The notes below the pieces were generated by a model, which saw only the letters and a list, made by a program, of their open reading frames with translations, did not search any database and was not told the origin of the DNA. From JAGTVG01 sp942491935 (GTDB lineage: Bacteria > Bacteroidota > Bacteroidia > Cytophagales > Cyclobacteriaceae), in the NCBI GenBank assembly GCA_942491935.1, contig CALOCZ010000026.1, positions 42,501 through 106,500 on the forward strand: 64,000 nt of DNA, written 5' to 3'. The position numbers and the translations under genes were made by a program. Below, in pieces: positions 1-8,402 of the stretch. The stretch's first letter is position 1. Every line of letters starts with the position of its first letter.

Positions 1-1141
1 TACCTTTTCTTACAGCCTGTAATTGATCGCGATAGTAATAATAAAATGCTCTTTCACTTAAATCCGGATCTTCACCTTCAGTTAAAAGCTTATACATGCT
101 TTTTCCATCAATTTTCCGACTTGTATCCAGATCATAATCAACAATTTCAGCAAATGTAGGTAAAAAATCCATGATGGTTATAAAGGTGTTATCATTACTT
201 CCCCTTTCAAATAATTTATCCCATTTAATTATACATGGCACTCTGAAACCACCTTCAAAGTTGCTGCCTTTCCAGCCGGCAAGTGGCTTATTGCTTCCTC
301 CAAATTGCCTGGCAGCTCCATTATCAGAGGTAAATATGAAGAGGGTATTTTCATATATATCCAAGGAATCGAGCAATGAGACTATTCTGCCAATAGAGAA
401 ATCTATTTCTTCAACAGCGTCTCCGTATATACCATTTGAGGACCTCCCTTTAAAATCAGGAGATGCATAAATTGGATTATGTGGCATATTATATGGAATA
501 TATGTAAAAAAAGGAGTGTCAGAATGATCCTTAATAAATTCAATAGCTCTGTCAGTGCACATTTTAGTAAGGTACTTTTGATCTACTGGTGCTATAATAA
601 CACGATTGTTATGAACAATCGGCAATGGAGGATCTCCTCTCTCTTTTGAGTTCATATCATTACTGTAGGGAACACCAAAATAAGTGTCAAATCCATGATT
701 GTTTGGTAGAAAAACCTGTTGATCCCCTAGGTGCCATTTTCCAAAACACCCGGTAGCATACCCTTTTGATTTAAGAATCTCGGCAATGGTATTCTCATCA
801 GGATTTAGTCCTTTATTAGCCCCTGGTATCAGTACACAGTGGTTTTTCGAATCTCTGTGCAGGCTTACCCTTCTAGGATAGCTTCCTGTTAAAAAAGCTG
901 CTCTGGTTGGCGTGCAGACACTAGCTGCAGCGTAAAAATCAGTAAACTGTATGCCCGCTGATGCTAAGCGATCAAGATTAGGAGTTTTGTGAACCTCATT
1001 ACCATAACACCCCAGATCTCCAAATCCAAGATCATCCGCCAGGATAAATACGATATTTGGCAAATCTTTGGTACTTTTTTCCTGTTTGCAGGAAAAACAA
1101 AATATAAAAGATATTAGAAGTACATAATATGACCTGTTCAT
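1..1141 (-). CDS. Secreted family S1 sulfatase, C-terminus beyond the window
   Basis: Formylglycine-dependent sulfatase that should remove sulfate esters from sulfated glycans outside the cytoplasm. Reading from the ATG at 1141, about 380 residues are visible and the frame is open to base 1, so the C-terminal part lies outside the window. The N-terminus is a lipoprotein signal ending in a Cys near residue 18. It is followed by the metal-binding ILADDLGFGD segment and by the sulfatase signature CTPTRAAFLTG, in which Cys76 would be converted to formylglycine. FGKWHLG and the TSDNGA segment are also typical. The start lies only 8 bases after the stop of the histidine kinase gene, so it may be co-transcribed with the two-component genes. 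The family is clear; the substrate is not readable. Confidence 0.93.
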   Translation of the reverse strand, partial: MNRSYYVLLISFIFCFSCKQEKSTKDLPNIVFILADDLGFGDLGCYGNEVHKTPNLDRLASAGIQFTDFYAAASVCTPTRAAFLTGSYPRRVSLHRDSKNHCVLIPGANKGLNPDENTIAEILKSKGYATGCFGKWHLGDQQVFLPNNHGFDTYFGVPYSNDMNSKERGDPPLPIVHNNRVIIAPVDQKYLTKMCTDRAIEFIKDHSDTPFFTYIPYNMPHNPIYASPDFKGRSSNGIYGDAVEEIDFSIGRIVSLLDSLDIYENTLFIFTSDNGAARQFGGSNKPLAGWKGSNFEGGFRVPCIIKWDKLFERGSNDNTFITIMDFLPTFAEIVDYDLDTSRKIDGKSMYKLLTEGEDPDLSERAFYYYYRDQLQAVRKG

Positions 1142-1149
1142 TCGTTGAG

Positions 1150-2493
1150 TTAAAATATTAGTGTAACCTTAGTTCCTTCCCCCTCATGACTTACCAAATT
1201 GATATATCCATTATGCGCTTTCATAATCTGTCTTGATAAAGTGAGACCTATACCTGATCCATCCTTCCGGGTAGTAAAAAACGGCATAAAAATATAATCA
1301 AGCATATTAAATGGAATACCGCAACCATTATCTTCTATTATTATCAAAGTCCTGTCATTGGCCTGCTCGGATGTCAGCTTGATCTTAGGATTAGGATGAT
1401 CGGAAAAAGCATAAGCCGCATTCTTTAACAAATTGATAAGTACCTGGGCAATCATTTTTTTATCCATGAGTATTTTTAAATTGCCTGGCTCAATTCTGAC
1501 ATTCAATTTTATGCTTTGATGTAGAAAACTATTTTTCAATAGATCCAGAATCTCATTAAAAAGATCAGAAACCCTCACTTCCGCAAATTCCGGTTTAGGA
1601 ATATCAGTAATGGTTTTATAATCATCTACAAACTTTGAAAGCCCAAGACTTCTATTATGTATGGCGTTTAAGCCTGATTGCATATTATCAACTTCCTCAG
1701 ATGAAAGTACTATCTGTTCCTTGCCCTCAGATTTTCTTATGGTTTTAAGCAAAGATGAAGAAACCAATTTCATCGGACTGACGGAATTTACAATCTCATG
1801 AGTTAAAACTTTAATCAATTTTTGCCAGGCTTCTGATTCACTTTCTTCCAGTTCAGTATGGATATTCTGAAAAGAAGCCAGTTTGATCTTTTCACCTGAA
1901 ATTGAAAATTCTGACACGCTCACATACAAACTGACCAATTCTTCACCCTGTAGGATCTTTAGAAGTTCTTGTCTACCTGGTTTCATTTTATCCAGTTTTT
2001 CCGGCATATCATTGAGAATTGATTTTAATCCAGATAGATTCCCAATATGAGGGACATTCAAAAGCTGTTTTGCCGCCAGATTGAATAGCCTCACATGGCG
2101 ACCGGAATCCCAGGCCAGAAGTCCAGTATCCACATGTTTAATAACATGATCGAAATATTGATGTTCAGTTTCTTTCTCAATTTTTAATTGGTTAAACAGA
2201 CCAATGATCCTGTTAAACTCATCATATATCGGCTTAAATGGTAGTTTTCTATTCTTATAGAATGTTAACGAACTATCCTTAAACTGAAAAGATTGGAGGA
2301 ATAGCAATAGATTTTTGTTAGTTGTATTTATATATCTTATTAGTAGAAGAACTTCAATTATCCATAAAACACCTAAACTTATAGAGGTAACAATTTTATT
2401 CTGCTGACCTATCGCCCACATAAAGGCATAGGAAGTAAATGCAATGGAAAGTGAATAAAATATAATATTGATGTTAAAACGGCTAGAGTTCAT
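1150..2493 (-). CDS. Membrane sensor histidine kinase, NtrB/AtoS-like
   Basis: Sensor kinase of a two-component system. Two hydrophobic segments at residues about 7-27 and 37-53 leave almost no periplasmic loop, so it probably senses a membrane or cytoplasmic signal. A PAS-like region spans about 112-210. The H-box HEIVNSVSP carries the phospho-accepting His232. The C-terminal ATPase domain has the N-box LLKNAAYAF, G1 DNGCGIP, the F-box FMPFFTTRKDGSGIG and the final G2 region. It overlaps the upstream response regulator gene by 11 bases, so the two are translated together and form a cognate pair. The partner is a sigma-54 activator, which is usual for NtrB-type kinases. Confidence 0.93.
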   Translation of the reverse strand: MNSSRFNINIIFYSLSIAFTSYAFMWAIGQQNKIVTSISLGVLWIIEVLLLIRYINTTNKNLLLFLQSFQFKDSSLTFYKNRKLPFKPIYDEFNRIIGLFNQLKIEKETEHQYFDHVIKHVDTGLLAWDSGRHVRLFNLAAKQLLNVPHIGNLSGLKSILNDMPEKLDKMKPGRQELLKILQGEELVSLYVSVSEFSISGEKIKLASFQNIHTELEESESEAWQKLIKVLTHEIVNSVSPMKLVSSSLLKTIRKSEGKEQIVLSSEEVDNMQSGLNAIHNRSLGLSKFVDDYKTITDIPKPEFAEVRVSDLFNEILDLLKNSFLHQSIKLNVRIEPGNLKILMDKKMIAQVLINLLKNAAYAFSDHPNPKIKLTSEQANDRTLIIIEDNGCGIPFNMLDYIFMPFFTTRKDGSGIGLTLSRQIMKAHNGYINLVSHEGEGTKVTLIF

Positions 2494-3862
2494 ATTTTTT
2501 TAATTTTTCATATAATGTTGATCTGTTGATTCCCAACTCCTTTGCGGTCTTGCTCATGTTATAGTTAAACGTTTTCAGCGCATTTTCAATAACCTCTTTT
2601 TCATTCTCTTCTAAATTGAACGTTTTAGATCTGTCCAGTTTAATCTTAACACCTGAGCTTAGCATATCATCAGATATCTTCAGTTGACTACCATCAGACA
2701 AGATCACAGCTTTTTCAACTAAATGCTGTAATTCCCTAACATTACCTGGCCAATCATATTTGATTAATTTATTCAGCGCCGAATCCATTATCCTGGTAAT
2801 ATTCTTATTGTATTTATTAGAGTACCTCTCCAAATAAAACCTGGCAAGATTAGGTATGTCTTTTTTTCTCTCTCTAAGTGGTGGCAAATGAATTTCTACA
2901 GTTTTTAGACGATATAACAGGTCTTCACGAAAACCGTTATCCGACACCATTTGATCAAGCGATTTATTAGTGGCTGAGATCAATCTGAAATCTACAGGTC
3001 TTGGATTATTTTCACCTAATCGCGTCACAGATTTGTTTTGTATAACGGTCAATAACTTCATTTGTAATGGATGAGATAAATTTCCTATTTCATCAAGGAA
3101 AAGGGTACTCCCACTTGCCAGTTCTATACGACCTGCCCTATGGGTGACTGCATCGGTAAAAGCTCCTTTCGCATGTCCAAAAAGTTCACTTTCGAAAAGG
3201 TTTTCATGAATCGATCCCAGGTCAACTGATACAAACAACTCATTTTTTCTCTGCGAGTTTTGATGTATTTCATGGGCAATTACCTCTTTTCCCGTGCCGC
3301 TTTCACCAGTAATCAGGATATTTGCATCAGTTTGTGCGACCTTTTCAATAAGGGTATAAATTTCATTCATATGCTCTGATTCACCTTTTACCAAAACATG
3401 ACTATCTTTTGACAAGGAAGCTTTTAGGTGTTGTTGCTGATTTTTTAATCGATTGATTTCTTTATTAGATCTATTTATCTTGTATGCTGCAAGTACCGTC
3501 GACAATATTTTATTCTCATCCCATGATTTCTGTATAAAATCCGTAACCCCTTCTTTTAAAGATCTAATGGCCAGATCAACATCGCCATAAGCTGTTATAA
3601 AAATAATACTTACTTCCTCATCGATTTCTCGAATTTTATTCATCCAATAAAATCCTTCATTCCCAGACTGTATGCCAGCTCTGAAATTCATATCCAATAA
3701 AATGACATCAAATTTTTCATTCTTCAAATATGTAAGAACCCTATCAGGAACGGCTTCAGTAGTTACATTATCAAAATGAGGGGATAAAAGGATTTTTAAA
3801 GCAACAAGAAATTCAGTGTTATCATCTATAATTAAAATCTTTCCAATTTTATCTTTTGCCAT
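2483..3862 (-). CDS. Sigma-54-dependent response regulator (REC-AAA+-Fis HTH)
   Basis: NtrC-type activator. The receiver domain (about 7-125) has the acidic pair D13/D14 and the phosphorylatable D57 in VILLDMNF. The AAA+ domain has Walker A GESGTGKE (186-193), the sigma-54 contact loop as GAFTDA (233-238, where GAFTGA is the commonest form) and Walker B LFLDE (254-258). The C-terminal Fis-type helix-turn-helix occupies about 435-459 (NMSKTAKELGINRSTLYEKL). Such proteins bind palindromic enhancer sites and open promoters held by sigma-54 polymerase. The palindrome at 3918-3934 lies about 55 bases upstream of this start and recurs before the permease array at 5887-5903, which makes both sites the likely targets of this protein. 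Confidence 0.95.
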   Translation of the reverse strand: MAKDKIGKILIIDDNTEFLVALKILLSPHFDNVTTEAVPDRVLTYLKNEKFDVILLDMNFRAGIQSGNEGFYWMNKIREIDEEVSIIFITAYGDVDLAIRSLKEGVTDFIQKSWDENKILSTVLAAYKINRSNKEINRLKNQQQHLKASLSKDSHVLVKGESEHMNEIYTLIEKVAQTDANILITGESGTGKEVIAHEIHQNSQRKNELFVSVDLGSIHENLFESELFGHAKGAFTDAVTHRAGRIELASGSTLFLDEIGNLSHPLQMKLLTVIQNKSVTRLGENNPRPVDFRLISATNKSLDQMVSDNGFREDLLYRLKTVEIHLPPLRERKKDIPNLARFYLERYSNKYNKNITRIMDSALNKLIKYDWPGNVRELQHLVEKAVILSDGSQLKISDDMLSSGVKIKLDRSKTFNLEENEKEVIENALKTFNYNMSKTAKELGINRSTLYEKLKKYEL

Positions 3863-4161
3863 TTGAAACCGGGTTATTATGAAATGCTTTGAATTGGCTG
3901 GTATAAATGTAATAAAATGTTGGAAAATCCAACAGTATTAGACATACTTCTTTTAATCCTTCAGAAATTAAATAAACAACAATATTGAATTTTCCTGGGG
4001 AAAAATATATGTTGTTAGCATTAAACAACTTTTTGCTAATAGAAATAAAAAAGAAATATAATCTAGGTTAGGTTGACAAAAAAATCTAATTGCCATGATC
4101 ATTATCGCCTTTATCTTAAATACCTTAAATTTAGGTTTATAAATTAAGATTTCTTATTAAA
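3863..4161. other. Divergent intergenic region between regulator and hydroxyproline genes
   Basis: About 300 AT-rich bases without a gene. It holds the 17-bp palindrome at 3918-3934 and a second dyad at 4011-4039, where GTTGTTAGCA is followed by AACAAC (4024-4029) and TGCTAA (4034-4039), giving two overlapping inverted repeats. I looked for a sigma-54 GG-N10-GC element on both strands and found none that fits, so the promoters here may depend on another sigma factor. Confidence 0.5.
3918..3934. promoter_or_regulatory. Palindromic operator/enhancer, TGTTGGA-N3-TCCAACA (copy 1)
   Basis: Seven-base perfect arms TGTTGGA and TCCAACA around AAA. It sits 55 bases upstream of the response regulator start and is nearly identical to the site at 5887-5903. 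The shape and length suit a Fis-type HTH dimer. Its use as an autoregulatory site is an inference. Confidence 0.6.
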
Positions 4162-4669
4162 ATGCTTATTCTGAATTCAAGTGATATCTTTAAAGCCTGC
4201 CATCGTCCTGATATCATAATGGCAATTGAAAAGGCATTCCTTCTTCAATGCAAAAATAAATACGTTATGCCAGACCGCCTGCATCTGAATATTCAGGATG
4301 ATATTCAATTGGTTATGCCCTCAGCGGCAGAACCAATTTTTCGTACCAAGTATGTTACAATCAATCAAGGAAATTCTGCAAGAAATCTACCTATAATCAA
4401 TGGATCGGTTCAAATGTAAAACAGAACGACGGGCAATTGTTGTCTTTGATGAATGGAGGTACGGTGATGTATCCCGGCCTATTGAAAATAAATTGTTAAA
4501 GGATGAGGACATTATTCAGCTGAACAGAATTATACATGGAAAACATAAACCAAATAATGAAACCAGAATTTTTAAATCAGTTGGTATGGCCCTGTTTAAC
4601 ATAACGGTTTCGCACACTATCTATCAATCCGTAATTGAGAAAAACATTGGCATGAATATTTCGTTATAA
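4162..4669 (+). pseudogene. Ornithine cyclodeaminase / mu-crystallin family remnant with large internal deletion
   Basis: The first 85 codons (4162-4419) match the N-terminus of this NAD(P)-dependent family: MLILNSSDIF, then IEKAFLLQCKNKYVMPDRLHLN and the AEPIFRTKYVTIN stretch. The frame then stops. In another frame, about 4418-4669 encodes the typical C-terminal end (RRAIVVFDEWRYGDV, HGKHKPNNETRIFKSVG, VIEKNIGMNISL). A normal member has about 310-330 residues. Here roughly the middle half, with the Rossmann nucleotide-binding core, is absent and the two ends are out of frame, so the product cannot be active. Some members of this family reduce delta-1-pyrroline-2-carboxylate, the product of the dehydratase encoded next, so this was probably that pathway's second enzyme. 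Confidence 0.85.
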
Positions 4670-4728
4670 AGCGTTTTTATGATCTTCTTTACCTATTATA
4701 TTAATTTAAAACAGCTATTATTTAAAAA

Positions 4729-5781
4729 ATGAATCCAGGATATTTATTCGATAATTTCTCATGGGATTTCCCTGAGGACTGGGCGGTTATAAGATCTGTT
4801 GATCTTCACACAGGAGGAGAACCATTAAGGGTTTTAACCCATGGATTGCCAGAAATCAAAGGGAATACAATTCTTGAGAAGAGAAGATACTTCAGAGATA
4901 ATTTCGATTACATCAGAACCGGAATAATATTTGAACCAAGAGGGCATGCTGATATGTATGGGGCAATAATTACAGAACCTGTAACTGAAAATGCTGATTT
5001 CGGTACTTTCTTTATCCACAATGAAGGCTATAGCACCATGTGTGGTCATGCAATAATAGCACTTGTTAAATTGGTTTTGGATACAGGACTGATTCAAAAA
5101 GACGATCAAAATCCTGAAATAATCATTGATGCACCACCAGGACAAATAAAGGCCCGCGCTAAAATGAAGAATGGAATTGTAGAAAGGGTTTTTTTTACAA
5201 ATATCCCATCCTTTGTTTTATATAAGAACGAAACAGTTGAGGTTGATGGAATCGGTATTGTAAATTTTGACATTTCATTTGGGGGAGCATTTTATGCTAT
5301 CTGTGATGCTGGGCAGTTTAATTTTAACCTAGCCCCATCAGAATATGATCAATTGATTGATATTGGTCGCAAAATCAAACATACAATAGCAAATCAGTTC
5401 GAGATTAAACATCCGTTTGAGAAGGATTTAAGTTTTTTGTATGGAACCATATTTGTTGGTCCGTCAGTAGCTGATTCTAAAAACCATAGCCGAAATGTCT
5501 GCATTTTTGCTAATGGAGAAGTTGACCGGTCATCAACCGGATCTGGGGTAAGTGCACGGGCAGCACAATTATTTCTTAGAAATGATTTAAAAATTGGAGA
5601 GTCCATAAGAATAGAAAGCATTCTGGGAACTAAAATGGATGTTAAAATTTTAGAAATTACAACTTTTGGCCCGTATGATGCCGTCATTCCAGAAGTAAGC
5701 GGTACAGCACATATTACCGGGCAGCATAGTTTTTGTTTCGATCCTGCTGATCCCCTGAAGAGTGGATTTATCTTCAGGTAA
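4729..5781 (+). CDS. Trans-3-hydroxy-L-proline dehydratase (proline racemase family)
   Basis: Proline racemase fold, 350 residues. Racemases and 4-hydroxyproline epimerases use two catalytic Cys; here the first is kept (Cys105 in STMCGHA) but the second position is Thr270 in DRSSTGSGVSAR. This Cys/Thr pair is the known mark of trans-3-hydroxy-L-proline dehydratase (human L3HYPDH has Cys104 and Thr273), which forms delta-1-pyrroline-2-carboxylate. The enzyme is cytosolic, with no signal peptide. It follows the broken ornithine-cyclodeaminase-family gene by 60 bases, so the two were probably one catabolic unit. The frame is intact. Confidence 0.88.
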   Translation: MNPGYLFDNFSWDFPEDWAVIRSVDLHTGGEPLRVLTHGLPEIKGNTILEKRRYFRDNFDYIRTGIIFEPRGHADMYGAIITEPVTENADFGTFFIHNEGYSTMCGHAIIALVKLVLDTGLIQKDDQNPEIIIDAPPGQIKARAKMKNGIVERVFFTNIPSFVLYKNETVEVDGIGIVNFDISFGGAFYAICDAGQFNFNLAPSEYDQLIDIGRKIKHTIANQFEIKHPFEKDLSFLYGTIFVGPSVADSKNHSRNVCIFANGEVDRSSTGSGVSARAAQLFLRNDLKIGESIRIESILGTKMDVKILEITTFGPYDAVIPEVSGTAHITGQHSFCFDPADPLKSGFIFR

Positions 5782-5886
5782 GATCGAAATTGTATATATC
5801 TATCCAAGTCTTGATCATGATTATGTCAAAAAACTTTTTTTGTCAATGTGGGTCGATTGGTGATTTCTGATATATTCGTACACATT

Positions 5887-5903
5887 TGTTGGAAATTCCA
5901 ACA
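5887..5903. promoter_or_regulatory. Palindromic enhancer, TGTTGGA-N3-TCCAACA (copy 2)
   Basis: TGTTGGAA and TTCCAACA are perfect 8-base arms around a single A. It matches the site at 3918-3934 in 16 of 17 bases. It lies about 60 bases upstream of the sigma-54-like element at 5955-5970, a usual distance for an NtrC-type enhancer. It is probably bound by the response regulator encoded at 2483-3862. Confidence 0.68.
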
Positions 5904-5954
5904 CACCCTACTACAATCACAATGTATACTACTGATAATCAATTACTTATTATT

Positions 5955-5970
5955 TGGCATATCAATTGAA
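5955..5970 (+). promoter_or_regulatory. Candidate sigma-54 promoter of the permease array
   Basis: TGGCAT-N5-TTGAA compares with the sigma-54 consensus TGGCAC-N5-TTGCA. The -24 GG is present; the -12 dinucleotide is GA instead of GC, so the match is imperfect. Transcription would start near 5981, leaving about 20 bases of leader with AGGA at 5987-5990 before the ATG at 6002. This geometry, together with the enhancer palindrome upstream, supports the call. Confidence 0.55.
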
Positions 5971-6001
5971 TAGCTTTATAACATATAGGAAATTTTTAGA
6001 T

Positions 6002-8362
6002 ATGTTCAGATATAACCTCAAAATTGCCTTCAGAAATATTCTTAGAAATAAGGGATTTAGTATTATAAATATTCTTGGCCTGGCCCTTGGCATGACGTGT
6101 TCGCTTATCATGTTGTTGATGGTATACGATTTATATAAGGTAGATACATTTCATAGGAACTACGATCATCTTTATATATTTCAGCAGGATGTTGTACTTG
6201 AAAGCGGAACCTACCAAACCGATCGTTGTGGTGCGGCAATTGGACCTTTTCTAAAAGAAAATTACCCACAGATCACAGAATTTGTTCGAGTGGGATATAC
6301 CAGAAACCTTCTCCTTGCCCATTTCAAGGATAGTACTACAAATGTTCGACCAATTTCTATTGTCGAAGAACAGGGCATTGCAGTCGACTCTACCTTTTCA
6401 AAGCTATTCTCATTTCAAATGGTCTCAGGTAATCCGGAATTTGCCTACCAGGGAAAACACTTCATTGTACTTACTGAATCTCTTTCCAATAAAATATTTA
6501 AGGAAGAGAACCCCATAGGAAAAAGAATAATACTCAATGAAGAATTTGATCTTGAAGTAACGGGTATTATTGAAGACCTTCCCAAAAATTCAAGCTTAGA
6601 ATTTACTTATATCGTTCCTTTTGACATCATGGGTACAATGGGATACCCGCTGGATGGATTTGGCGGAACCAATTTTTTTACATATTTCTTATTGGATGAT
6701 GAAAACAGTAAAGAACAAATCAATTCATCATTAAACGAACTCCTCGACAAGCAGGACTATGATGAACAATTGGAATTATACAGGTATTTGAGTCATATAA
6801 AAGAAGCCTTCTTATATGGTGAATCCATGAATTATCTTGGTCTATATATATTGTTCAGTATTGGCATTGGAATATTGTTTATTGCATGCATTAATTATAT
6901 AAATTTATCTACAGCTAAATCTTTTGAAAGAGCGAAAGAAATAGGAGTTCGAAAGACAGGGGGAGCCAGCAGAAAACAACTAATTGTTCAATTCCTGGTG
7001 GAAAGTTTCATGATTGCTCTTATATCTATTCATTTATCAATCCTTCTGGTAGAATTAATATTACCCGTGCTTAACCGAACTTTTGAAGCAGATATCAGAT
7101 TGAATCTAACCGATCCGGTCCTGTGGCTTCTGATTTTAATAATCCTGGTCACTACAGGCATATTATCAGGCTTGTATCCTGCATTTATTTTATCGAATAT
7201 CCGACCAGCTTTAGCAATAAAAGAAATGCAATTTTCTGGAAAAAAAGGAAACAGATTAAGAAAGATCTTAGTTGTTGTTCAATTCGCCCTAACTCTGTTC
7301 TTTATTGTCAGCACATTGGTATTATATAAACAATTTATGTATCTCCATAAAGCAGACTTCGGGATAACAAGGAAAGATATTATTTACATACCCACTAGGG
7401 GTATGATTTGGGAGAAATACGAAGAAATTAAGCAGGATTTATTGAAGGAAAGTAGTGTATTAGAGGTTTCAACGGCATCTGCAATCCCAACGAATGTTGA
7501 AATGGGAGACATAAATTGGGGAAAGACAGATGAAGAGCACAACATCATTGCACGGATAATGTGGGTTGGAGAAGATATGGATCAAATATTGGATTTGAAT
7601 CTTGTACATGGCAAATTCTACTCAAAAGATACCCCGGCAGAAAATCAAGAGGGAATCATTGTAAACGAAGAGATAATCAATATTCTTGGCTATGAAGATA
7701 ATCCGATTGGTCAAAAGTTCCGGTTATGGGACATGGACAAAAAAATTATTGGAGTTATAGAAGATTATAATTTCATGCCAATCGATATTGGAGGCCGTGC
7801 ATTGATATTGCCTTATGAGAATATTGGAAGATTTGTATTTATTAAGGTTGTGCCAGATTTCAGGTCGGACCAATTGGTTCGGTTGCAGAACATTTTTGGA
7901 AAACACAATCCTGACTATCCATTTATATATTCATATCTGGAAGATTATGAATACCCTTTTTTCAAATCAATCATGCCTTTGCTTCATGTTTTATTTTATC
8001 TATGTGGTTTTGGTATCTTAATCTCATGCCTCGGACTATTTGGTCTGGCCATGTATACCACTCAGAGAAAAACAAAAGAAATAGGAATAAGAAAAGCATT
8101 TGGTGCTAATGTATCTACTATAATAATTTTATTGACAAAACAATATATCAAGCTGGTATTATTAGCTTGTATAATTTCCTTACCAATTGCTATTTTACTA
8201 ATGAAAGGTGTATTAAGTTTCTTCACGGTCAAAACAGGGATCAATACATTCTTCATGATTTTAATTGTGGGATCTATGATATCCATTTCGATTTTAACTA
8301 TACTTTATCATTCTGTAGTAGCAGCAAGAAAAAATCCTATTAATAGCCTGCGATATGAATAA
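6002..8362 (+). CDS. FtsX/MacB-type ABC permease 1 of 5
   Basis: Membrane permease of the MacB/FtsX superfamily with duplicated architecture: N-terminal membrane helix, large extracytoplasmic MacB-type domain, three helices, then a second helix-domain-three-helix unit. The two coupling-helix motifs are AKEIGVRKTGG and TKEIGIRKAFGAN. It ends with NPINSLRYE. The in-frame TTG at 5954 would add 16 residues but lies inside the sigma-54-like element. ATG 6002 (MFRYNLKIAFRNILRNKGF) matches the start of related proteins and gives 786 residues. It is the first gene of the five-gene array and 40 bases before the next. Related permeases work with a separate ATPase and move lipoproteins, peptides or toxic compounds, or act mechanically; the substrate cannot be read. 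Confidence 0.92.
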   Translation: MFRYNLKIAFRNILRNKGFSIINILGLALGMTCSLIMLLMVYDLYKVDTFHRNYDHLYIFQQDVVLESGTYQTDRCGAAIGPFLKENYPQITEFVRVGYTRNLLLAHFKDSTTNVRPISIVEEQGIAVDSTFSKLFSFQMVSGNPEFAYQGKHFIVLTESLSNKIFKEENPIGKRIILNEEFDLEVTGIIEDLPKNSSLEFTYIVPFDIMGTMGYPLDGFGGTNFFTYFLLDDENSKEQINSSLNELLDKQDYDEQLELYRYLSHIKEAFLYGESMNYLGLYILFSIGIGILFIACINYINLSTAKSFERAKEIGVRKTGGASRKQLIVQFLVESFMIALISIHLSILLVELILPVLNRTFEADIRLNLTDPVLWLLILIILVTTGILSGLYPAFILSNIRPALAIKEMQFSGKKGNRLRKILVVVQFALTLFFIVSTLVLYKQFMYLHKADFGITRKDIIYIPTRGMIWEKYEEIKQDLLKESSVLEVSTASAIPTNVEMGDINWGKTDEEHNIIARIMWVGEDMDQILDLNLVHGKFYSKDTPAENQEGIIVNEEIINILGYEDNPIGQKFRLWDMDKKIIGVIEDYNFMPIDIGGRALILPYENIGRFVFIKVVPDFRSDQLVRLQNIFGKHNPDYPFIYSYLEDYEYPFFKSIMPLLHVLFYLCGFGILISCLGLFGLAMYTTQRKTKEIGIRKAFGANVSTIIILLTKQYIKLVLLACIISLPIAILLMKGVLSFFTVKTGINTFFMILIVGSMISISILTILYHSVVAARKNPINSLRYE

Positions 8363-8402
8363 AAATACTCGAATTAATCGCATGTATTAGATCACTGTTA
8401 TT

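Noticed and set aside
3863..3934. Sigma-54 promoter for the response regulator gene
   Set aside because: No GG-N10-GC pair with the right spacing lies between the palindrome and the start codon on the minus strand.
4729..5781. Proline racemase or 4-hydroxyproline epimerase
   Set aside because: Those enzymes need a second catalytic Cys; this protein has Thr270 there, as in 3-hydroxyproline dehydratases.
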